Position numbers and translations under genes: made by a program. Positions 57,848 to 64,000 of a stretch of 64,000 nt of DNA are shown here, one piece after another. Each line of letters starts with the position of its first letter. The first letter of the stretch is position 1. The notes beneath the pieces are model-generated. The model searched no databases, was not told where the DNA came from, and saw only the letters and a program-made list of their open reading frames with translations. This DNA comes from Shimia sp047124445 (GTDB taxonomy: Bacteria > Pseudomonadota > Alphaproteobacteria > Rhodobacterales > Rhodobacteraceae). Where the stretch lies: the NCBI RefSeq assembly GCF_047124445.1, contig NZ_CP138921.1:806001-870000 (forward strand), read 5' to 3'.

Positions 57848-59260
57848 TTAAGTGCCGCAGAAGGTCTGTTTCACTTTTTCTTCGGCAGTTGGTGGCGTGA
57901 TGAGGTCCGCTATCTCGGCGGACGCTTCAAACGGCGTGGCGAGGACGGTGTTGAGCCGGTGAAACAGGTCATAATCTCCGGCCACGGCTTGCGTGATCAT
58001 CAACTCAATCTGGTGGTTGCGCGGGATGAGGTAAGGGTTGGATTTCGCCATGACCTCTTCCGGGGATGTCGATTGGTCCTGCTTCCGAGCCGTCCATTGC
58101 GCGTGCCATGAGGCGTAGTCACCATGGGCCTCAATCCCGGTTTCCGGTACGGAGCCATCGGTCAAATAACGGAAGCTATTGGTGAAATCTGCTTTCTGAT
58201 CCGTCATGATGGCCAGTAGTTGGGTAATCAGCGCTTCGTCGCCGTCAATGGTTTCCGACAGACCAAGCTTAGCGGCAAATTGTTCCTGCCACAGGCGTCG
58301 CAGAATGCCCGGCATGTCGTTGATGATGTTGGTAAACTCTTCCACAGCGGCGTCGGAGTTGTCTTCCAGCGGGAGCAGGGACGTAGCAAGCTGGGCCATG
58401 TTCCAGGCGATGATTTGTGGTTGGTTGCCATAGGCATAGCGTCCATTGCGGTCGATGGAGGAAAACACCTGACCGGGGTGGAACGCGTCCATGAAAGCGC
58501 AGGGGCCGTAGTCGATGGTTTCGCCGGAGATGGCGCAGTTGTCGGTGTTCATCACGCCGTGGATGAAACCAACCGACATCCAATGAGCGATCAGCTCCGC
58601 TTGTTTGACAACAACAGCTTTGAGAAAGTCGGCGGGCGTGCTGGCCGACGGAGAGTGTCGTGCGATGGCGTAGTCCAGAAGGGCCTGTAATCCTTCAGCA
58701 TCTTGACGGGCGGCCAGAACCTGAAATGTGCCGACCCGGATATGACTGGACGCGACGCGGGTGAGTACGGCACCGGGCAGGGGGCGGTCGCGCATGATCT
58801 CCTCGCCGGTTTCTGCTGCGGCCAAGGCGCGGGTGGTTGGGATGCCAAGCGCGTGCATGGCTTCTGACACTACGTATTCGCGAAGGACTGGGCCGAGCCA
58901 GGCCCGTCCGTCGCCGCGTCGCGCATAGGGTGTCGGGCCGGCCCCCTTTAATTGGATGTCGTAGCCCTTTGATTCCCCGAGTAAAACAGCGCGACCGTCC
59001 CCAAGTTGTGGGTTCCACTGACCAAACTGATGGCCTGCGTAAAGCTGCGCGATTGGCTCGGCGCCGTCTGGCACTGTGCTGCCGGAAAACACATTCGCCA
59101 GTTCGACGGTGTCGCCTGTCTCGGCCATGCCCAACGCGTCCGCCAAAGGCAGATTAAAGGCGAGCAGTTTTGGCGCACGAACGGGCGTGGGTTTCTGATG
59201 TGAAAACAGCCGGTTGGGCAGTGACACATAGGTGTTGTCAAAGGGGATATGCAGCGTCAT
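57848..59260 (-). CDS. selO: Protein adenylyltransferase SelO
   Basis: The predicted 470-residue pseudokinase AMPylates protein Ser, Thr and Tyr residues. GAGPTPYARRGDGRAWLGPVLREYVVSEAMHALGIPTTRALAAAETG is the nucleotide-pocket block, and FIHGVMNTDNCAISGETIDYGPCAFMD holds the catalytic D/N metal ligands of the family. The C-terminus ends FCGT, so the antepenultimate residue is a cysteine in the place of the selenocysteine of eukaryotic SELENOO. Full length for bacterial SelO. It is a single gene upstream of the EEP gene on the same strand. Confidence 0.95.
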   Translation of the reverse strand: MTLHIPFDNTYVSLPNRLFSHQKPTPVRAPKLLAFNLPLADALGMAETGDTVELANVFSGSTVPDGAEPIAQLYAGHQFGQWNPQLGDGRAVLLGESKGYDIQLKGAGPTPYARRGDGRAWLGPVLREYVVSEAMHALGIPTTRALAAAETGEEIMRDRPLPGAVLTRVASSHIRVGTFQVLAARQDAEGLQALLDYAIARHSPSASTPADFLKAVVVKQAELIAHWMSVGFIHGVMNTDNCAISGETIDYGPCAFMDAFHPGQVFSSIDRNGRYAYGNQPQIIAWNMAQLATSLLPLEDNSDAAVEEFTNIINDMPGILRRLWQEQFAAKLGLSETIDGDEALITQLLAIMTDQKADFTNSFRYLTDGSVPETGIEAHGDYASWHAQWTARKQDQSTSPEEVMAKSNPYLIPRNHQIELMITQAVAGDYDLFHRLNTVLATPFEASAEIADLITPPTAEEKVKQTFCGT

Positions 59261-59308
59261 GGGAGCAGCATATCTGGGTTTGACAAGATTGCCACCGTGG
59301 ATGGCTCA

Positions 59309-59334
59309 CAAGGCCGCGATTGTGGGCGGCCTTG
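59309..59334 (-). terminator. Hairpin after the nucleoside hydrolase gene
   Basis: Perfect nine-bp arms CAAGGCCGC / GCGGCCTTG with an eight-base loop, 25 bp after the stop of the minus-strand gene at 59359. No U tract follows. Confidence 0.5.
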
Positions 59335-59358
59335 CTTTGAAGATCCAAAGCTTCGCGT

Positions 59359-60300
59359 TTACAAGCGGCTAAGACGTTCCGCCAAAAGGGAGAAGAACCC
59401 GTCTGCATCGACGTCTCCCATAAACATGGCATTAGGCGTGCGGTCAGTGACCCGCCACCAATCGGCTACCGTCATGCCCATGGTGAGTTCGGACTGGGTT
59501 TCGATCTCCACATTGATGTGACGACCGGAGAACAGCTCTGGCTGGATCAGGTAGGCTGTTACGCATGGATCGTGCAAAGGCGCGCCGTCAGAGCCGTATT
59601 TCTCTTTGTCAAATCTCTCAAAGAAATCAGTCATTTCCGCGACTGCAATTCCAACCTTTGTGCCGAGGTTGCGGAAGGCGTCGTTGCGTGGCTTGGTGAC
59701 CAAAGCTTTGTGCGTGACATCCAGTGGCATGACCACAATTGGTGCTCCGGATTTAAACACAATATCAGCGGCTTGTGGGTCAACGTAGATGTTAAATTCT
59801 GCTGCCGGCGTGATGTTGCCAACTTCGAAGTAGGCGCCGCCCATCAGGACAATTTCCTGAACCTTTTCAATGATATCGGGTGCTTTTTCAAATGCCGTGC
59901 CGATATTGGTCAAAGGGCCGAGCGGGCAGAGTGTGACAGTTCCGGCGTCATGCGTGCGCAGGGTGTCGATGATGAAGTCAACGGCGTGTTGATCCTCGAC
60001 CTGCATAACGGGATCCGGAAGCACTGGCCCGTTGAGGCCAGTTTTGCCATGCACGTGCTCTGCGGTGACCAGCTCGCGGCCCATTGGGCGGTCACATCCT
60101 TCGAACACCTTGGTGTCAGGTTTGCCCGCCAACTCGCAGACAATACGCGCATTTTTTGATGTAAGGGCCAGAGGCACATTGCCTGCGACAGCCGTGATGC
60201 CAAGCACGTCGATCTCTTCCGGGCTGGCCAAAGCCAAGAGAATGGCGACGGCGTCGTCCTGGCCTGGATCCGTGTCGATGATGATCTTGCGCGCGCTCAT
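59359..60300 (-). CDS. Nucleoside hydrolase (inosine-uridine preferring type)
   Basis: The predicted 313-residue enzyme hydrolyses the N-glycosidic bond of ribonucleosides to base and ribose for salvage. DTDPGQDDAVAILLAL at the N-terminus is the calcium-binding aspartate cluster of the family. VTLCPLGPLTNIGTAFE, MGGAYFEVGNITPAAEFNIYVDPQAA and APLHDPCVTAYL complete the active site, with the catalytic Asp pair preserved. Pyrimidine- and purine-specific members cannot be separated here. The start at 60300 (MSARKIIID) is preferred over 60369. Confidence 0.92.
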   Translation of the reverse strand: MSARKIIIDTDPGQDDAVAILLALASPEEIDVLGITAVAGNVPLALTSKNARIVCELAGKPDTKVFEGCDRPMGRELVTAEHVHGKTGLNGPVLPDPVMQVEDQHAVDFIIDTLRTHDAGTVTLCPLGPLTNIGTAFEKAPDIIEKVQEIVLMGGAYFEVGNITPAAEFNIYVDPQAADIVFKSGAPIVVMPLDVTHKALVTKPRNDAFRNLGTKVGIAVAEMTDFFERFDKEKYGSDGAPLHDPCVTAYLIQPELFSGRHINVEIETQSELTMGMTVADWWRVTDRTPNAMFMGDVDADGFFSLLAERLSRL

Positions 60301-60589
60301 GTTGTGCCCCCATAGCTGTTGGAAGTCGCACCCTGTCAAGGCGTGAAGGACTTGTCTAGCATGGATCACAGCAGTTGCGTGAAAAATTTACCAGATGGTC
60401 CAAAAAACGATCAAAACAGCGTCGGTATTGCGTCTGCATCACGGCTGTTTTGCGGAGGTGCAAATTTTTGTGTCGCGCGTGCCGTTGCACGATTGTGTTA
60501 ACCGGTCGTTCGGCGGCGGTTTTGTGGTTGCGCTGGGTTACCATCCCCGAAATTCTGCGGCGCATGCGAAAGCGGAAGGAATATGACTG

Positions 60590-62770
60590 GTGGCGATGAC
60601 AACTCAAACCACGCTGACGCGGGATTTGGTGCTGGTTGGCGGCGGACATGCGCATGCCTTGATGTTGCGCATGTGGGGCATGACGCCGGTGCAGGGAGTA
60701 CAGGTGACGTTGATCAATCCGGGTCCAACTGCGCCATACTCGGGCATGTTGCCGGGACATATTGCGGGGCACTACGCGCGTGACGATTTGGAAATAGATC
60801 TGGTCAAACTGGCGCGGTTTGCCGGGGCGCGGGTGATTTTTGGGGCGGCGGATGGGATCGATGCGGCTCGCAAGGTGATCCATGTGCCGGGGCGCGGCGA
60901 GATTGCTTATGATGTGGCCTCGTTGGATGTCGGTTTGCATGCGCGGGCGACGCATATTCCGGGGTTTTCTGAGTATGGCATCGGGGCGAAGCCGCTGGAT
61001 GTTTACGCGGATCGTTGGGACGCGTTTTTGTCAGAGGTCCGGGCCGGCCATAAATCAGGCACGGTGGCGGTGATTGGCGGCGGTGTGGCGGGCTGTGAGT
61101 TGGCTTTGGCCATGGCGCATCGACTGCGTGGCTTGGGTAAGACCAATTGTGTCACGTTGATTGAAGCAAACACCAAGCTCGCAAATGGGACACCCGGTGC
61201 GGATCGGATTCTGCGTGATGAGATGCTGCGGTTGGGCGTTACGGTGGTGAGTGCGGTTGAAGTGGATGCGGTCACTGCAGAGGCTGTGAAGCTATGCGGG
61301 TTTTCTGATGTGGCATCGGAGTTCACGGTTGGGACGGCTGGTGGTTTTGCACATGACTGGTTGGTAACTTCAGATTTGCCCAAAGATGCCGCAGGGTTTG
61401 TTCATGTGGATGAGCGGCTTTTGGTGTCAGGGTATGAAGACCTCTTTGCGGTGGGTGATTGCGCGGCCTTGATGACGAGTCCACGTCCCAAGGCGGGTGT
61501 CTTTGCGGTGCGGGCGGCGCCGGTGCTGTTTCACAATTTTTCCGCAGCCTTGACCGGCAGTGAGATGAAACCGTTTCGACCACAAGCGGATTACCTCAAA
61601 CTGATGTCGCTTGGCAGTCAGGATGCCATGGCGGCGAAGTGGGGGCGGTGTTTGGTAACTCCGAAGGCGCAGCTGTGGCGTTGGAAAGATCACATTGATC
61701 AAAGCTTTATGAGGAAGTTCTTGGAGTATCCGGCGATGAAAACAGCGACGCTGGATGGGCCAGTTGCGCAGGGTGTACAGAGCGACCAGATGCTGTGTGG
61801 CGGCTGCGGAGCGAAAGTGGCGCCGGGGCAGCTTGACGCGGCTTTGGCAGAGATGCCTGCTGTGACGCGACCGGATGTTTTGAAGGGGGCCGGCGATGAT
61901 GCCGCCGTGTTGGAGATAGGTGGGCAGCAGCAGGTACTGAGCGTCGATCATCTGCGTGGGTTTGTGGCGGATCATGGCTTGATGGGACGCATTGCCGCGG
62001 TGCATGCGCTTGGGGATGTCTGGGCCATGGGCGCCAAGACGCAATCCGCGCTGTTGTCGGTGACCTTGCCGCGTATGACGAGAGAGTTGCAGGCGCGGGC
62101 AATGCGCGAACTTCTAGCGGGGGTTGGGGAGGTCGTGCGCGGTGCCGGTGCGGAGATTGTGGGAGGACATTCCACCATGGGGGCGGAGTTGACCATTGGG
62201 CTGACCGTCACAGGCTTGCTTGAAGGCGCGGCGATTACTTTGGAAGGAGCCGAAGCGGGGGATGCGCTGATCCTGACGCGGCCGATTGGGTCAGGTACGT
62301 TGTTGGCGGCAGAAATGCAGGGCAAAGCCAGCGGTCGTGACGTGGCCGCGCTGTATGAGATTTTGGCGCAGCCGCAGGGTGACGCGGCAGAAATCTTGCG
62401 TGGTGCCCATGCGATGACGGATGTGACCGGTTTTGGCTTGGCTGGGCATTTGATGGCGATGTGTCGTGCGTCTGGAGTGGCGGCGGAGATTTGTCTGGAG
62501 GATGTGCCAACCTATGCAGGGGCGGAGGCTCTGACAGAAGCCGGGCACCGTAGCACGATTTTTGAGGACAATAAGCTGGCCGCGCCGGTGTTTGGGCCGG
62601 AGACCGCGAAGATGGCTTTGCTGCATGATCCGCAGACTTCTGGTGGTTTTTTGGCTGCGGTTGCGGCGGAAGAGGTCGAGCATTTGCGAGAGAAATTGCG
62701 GGCTGCAGGACACAACGCTGCGGTGATCGGGCAACTCACTGAAGGCGCGCTGGGGATTGTGTGTCGTTGA
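60590..62770 (+). CDS. selD: Selenide, water dikinase SelD fused to an N-terminal NADH-dehydrogenase-like flavoprotein domain
   Basis: The predicted protein has 726 residues. The N-terminal ~390 residues carry the FAD-binding GGGHAHALMLRMW, an NAD(P)H-type GGGVAGCELALAMAHRL and LFAVGDCAALMTSP, typical of class II NADH dehydrogenase-like flavoproteins. The C-terminal half is SelD: LCGGCGAKVAPGQLDAAL holds the catalytic cysteine C406 and lysine K409, and ILTRPIGSGTLLAA and DVTGFGLAGHL follow. SelD makes selenophosphate from selenide and ATP. Such fusions are known and may link redox supply to selenide. GTG 60590 is ten bases after AAGGA, whereas ATG 60596 is farther away. SelU lies just downstream on the other strand. 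Confidence 0.92.
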   Translation: MAMTTQTTLTRDLVLVGGGHAHALMLRMWGMTPVQGVQVTLINPGPTAPYSGMLPGHIAGHYARDDLEIDLVKLARFAGARVIFGAADGIDAARKVIHVPGRGEIAYDVASLDVGLHARATHIPGFSEYGIGAKPLDVYADRWDAFLSEVRAGHKSGTVAVIGGGVAGCELALAMAHRLRGLGKTNCVTLIEANTKLANGTPGADRILRDEMLRLGVTVVSAVEVDAVTAEAVKLCGFSDVASEFTVGTAGGFAHDWLVTSDLPKDAAGFVHVDERLLVSGYEDLFAVGDCAALMTSPRPKAGVFAVRAAPVLFHNFSAALTGSEMKPFRPQADYLKLMSLGSQDAMAAKWGRCLVTPKAQLWRWKDHIDQSFMRKFLEYPAMKTATLDGPVAQGVQSDQMLCGGCGAKVAPGQLDAALAEMPAVTRPDVLKGAGDDAAVLEIGGQQQVLSVDHLRGFVADHGLMGRIAAVHALGDVWAMGAKTQSALLSVTLPRMTRELQARAMRELLAGVGEVVRGAGAEIVGGHSTMGAELTIGLTVTGLLEGAAITLEGAEAGDALILTRPIGSGTLLAAEMQGKASGRDVAALYEILAQPQGDAAEILRGAHAMTDVTGFGLAGHLMAMCRASGVAAEICLEDVPTYAGAEALTEAGHRSTIFEDNKLAAPVFGPETAKMALLHDPQTSGGFLAAVAAEEVEHLREKLRAAGHNAAVIGQLTEGALGIVCR

Positions 62771-62776
62771 GAAAGA

Positions 62777-62793
62777 GAGGGGCGTTGCCCCTC
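62777..62793. terminator. Terminator hairpin between selD and selU
   Basis: Perfect seven-bp stem GAGGGGC / GCCCCTC with loop GTT. On the minus strand it continues into TCTTTCTC, so it may terminate selU and slow selD readthrough. Confidence 0.6.
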
Positions 62794-62813
62794 GCGCAGA
62801 CGGGCTCACCCCA

Positions 62814-62835
62814 GGATATTTGGGTTAGAAGAAGC
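62814..62835. repeat. Dispersed 3'-flank element, copy B
   Basis: On the minus strand GCTTCTTCTAACC followed by CAAATATCC, five bases beyond the selU stop codon. Matches copy A at 3299-3321 except for one substitution and one gap. Confidence 0.55.
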
Positions 62836-62839
62836 GGGT

Positions 62840-63886
62840 TTACGCGGTTTCGGTCGCGATGATTTGGGTGGCTGTTGCTGCGAGGGTTTGGTCGGAGAGG
62901 TCCGGCAGGGCGATGTCTTTCGCTGCGCTTGGATGTGCGCGGGACAGGCGCATATAACGAGGATCGTAGTGGGTTTCGATCAAGTCGCGTGTGAGCTCTG
63001 CGTAGTCTTTGGCGCTGGCCAGAGTTTTCCAATGCGCCGCTTTTTCGTGGCCGTGATAGCGGGTGAGCATGTCCAGCACTGTGTGCAATTTGGTTTCGTC
63101 CGCGCGCATGTCGGGATAGGCGGAGATCAGGTGGTCGACGCGGGCTTCAAGCGGAGCCGTGAGTCGCAGGTTCGGCGCGGCGATCATCGCTTGCCACAGC
63201 ACCGGCGGGATGATCAGGCGGCCGATTTTGGAGCTTTCGGCCTCGACATAGACCGGGCGGTTGGGCTGCAATTTGGCGAGGCCCATGGCGAGGCGACTTT
63301 CAAAGGCCTTTTGGCTGGGTTGGGCGTCGCCCATGGGCCCAAACAGGCTGCCGCGATGTTCGGCCATGGCTTCCAAGTCAAGCGTCTGTGCGCCTTGTTG
63401 GGCGAGGTGATCCAGAAGGCGGGTCTTGGCTGTCCCTGTGCCGCCGTCGATCACTACCATTGGGCAGGGCATAGCGCCTTCGTAAAGCGCTTTGGAGACC
63501 AAGCGGCGATAGGCTTGGTAACCGCCCTCAATAGTGTCCGCGCGCCAGCCAATTTGTTTTAGGATGATGGCGACAGAGCCGGAGCGTTGACCACCGCGCC
63601 AGCAGTAGACCAAGGGTTTGTAGCTGCCTTCTTTCACAGACAGAGGGCCTTCGAGATGCGTGGCGACGTTGCGTGCTACAATGGCTGCACCGATTTTGCG
63701 GGCTTTGAATGGGTCTTCCTGCACGTAAATGGTGCCAACACGGGCGCGCTCGTCGTTGGACATGGCAGGCAGGTTGATGGCGCCGGGGACGTGGTCCAGG
63801 GCAAATTCTGCCGGGGAGCGCACGTCAATGATCTGATCAAAGGGCAGGGAAGCAAGATCAGAGAGTTGGGTCAGTTTTAGCGGCAT
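62840..63886 (-). CDS. selU: tRNA 2-selenouridine synthase SelU (MnmH)
   Basis: The predicted protein has 348 residues. The rhodanese domain carries the active cysteine C95 in VYCWRGGQRSGSVA, and a P-loop, GGTGTAKT at residues 148-155, follows. The enzyme geranylates and selenates the wobble 2-thiouridine of tRNAs using selenophosphate from SelD. The full length is consistent with MnmH (about 350-365). The start is ATG 63886. It is convergent with selD. Confidence 0.95.
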   Translation of the reverse strand: MPLKLTQLSDLASLPFDQIIDVRSPAEFALDHVPGAINLPAMSNDERARVGTIYVQEDPFKARKIGAAIVARNVATHLEGPLSVKEGSYKPLVYCWRGGQRSGSVAIILKQIGWRADTIEGGYQAYRRLVSKALYEGAMPCPMVVIDGGTGTAKTRLLDHLAQQGAQTLDLEAMAEHRGSLFGPMGDAQPSQKAFESRLAMGLAKLQPNRPVYVEAESSKIGRLIIPPVLWQAMIAAPNLRLTAPLEARVDHLISAYPDMRADETKLHTVLDMLTRYHGHEKAAHWKTLASAKDYAELTRDLIETHYDPRYMRLSRAHPSAAKDIALPDLSDQTLAATATQIIATETA

Positions 63887-63926
63887 GGGTTGTCCAAAAG
63901 AGAGGTCCCATGTGCATAGAACGTAA

Positions 63927-63958
63927 GGCCGCGGCGCGCCAGTGGGTGGGCCGCGGCC
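63927..63958 (-). terminator. Hairpin after the gene at the right edge
   Basis: Perfect nine-bp arms GGCCGCGGC / GCCGCGGCC with a 14-base loop, nine bases beyond the stop codon of the minus-strand frame at 63968. The following sequence is TTACG only. Confidence 0.5.
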
Positions 63959-63967
63959 AATCGGCGC

Positions 63968-64000
63968 TTAGTAAGCCACCATGGTCAGCAGTTCGTATTC
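63968..64000 (-). CDS. 3' end of an unidentified minus-strand gene
   Basis: The last ten codons visible read EYELLTMVAY before TAA. The terminator-like hairpin next to it and the gap before selU support a real gene whose body lies beyond the window. It is too short to identify. Confidence 0.35.
   Translation of the reverse strand, partial: EYELLTMVAY

Overview
The window reads as chromosomal DNA of an alphaproteobacterium, almost certainly a marine Rhodobacterales (roseobacter-type) species. The evidence is the GC-rich, tightly packed coding, a one-cysteine IscR at the head of a combined isc/suf operon, a CckA-type hybrid kinase with a CtrA box upstream, a GAAC-N7-GAAC SOS box before recA, a dimethylglycine-dehydrogenase-like enzyme, and a RACE-type corrinoid reactivase. 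Species cannot be named from the sequence alone.

Layout. 1-3.3 kb: end of trmJ, heme A synthase, an M32 carboxypeptidase. 3.3-8.3 kb (minus): a small secreted protein, a periplasmic ClpP-fold protein, gyrA. 8.5-10.2 kb: a secreted SYLF protein facing a radical SAM protein. 10.3-14.1 kb: zwf-pgl-pgi behind a 14-bp palindromic operator candidate, then tRNA-Gly(CCC) and the corrinoid reactivase on the minus strand. 16.6-29.5 kb: guaB, a Cache chemoreceptor, an RsmB/NOP methyltransferase, cckA, a sulfotransferase-like gene, recA, a MOSC protein, alaS and a DUF1330 protein. 29.7-38.5 kb: a class II amidotransferase, a pentameric ligand-gated ion channel homologue, typA, an SMR transporter, a YitT protein, icd, then an overlapping pair of a membrane glycerophosphodiesterase and a secreted phospholipase-A2-like protein. 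38.5-40 kb (minus): an HD hydrolase, an 80-residue protein and an alpha/beta hydrolase in one operon.

40.0-48.3 kb is the Fe-S assembly operon: iscR, cysteine desulfurase, sufB, three small genes, sufC, sufD, two YIP1-type membrane genes, sufS. Its promoter overlaps a TTAGAA-N3-TTCTAA site that resembles the iron control element of Irr. tRNA-Arg(CCG) follows. A 511-bp non-coding leader then precedes a 1170-residue protein in which a clan GH-A-like glycosidase domain is fused to RTX repeats; this is the most accessory-looking part of the window.

52.5-64 kb: a MobA-like nucleotidyltransferase, the dimethylglycine-dehydrogenase-like enzyme, a Fur/Mur regulator, a PhzF protein, an EEP hydrolase, SelO, a nucleoside hydrolase, then a SelD fused to a flavoprotein domain and SelU. 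SelD and SelU together imply selenophosphate synthesis and 2-selenouridine in tRNA.

Most of the window is ordinary core genome. The items most worth a second look are the ion channel homologue, the glycosidase-RTX fusion with its graded repeat spacers and repeat-bearing leader, the phosphodiesterase/phospholipase pair, the SYLF protein with synuclein-like 11-mers, and the regulatory sites before cckA, the suf operon and zwf.
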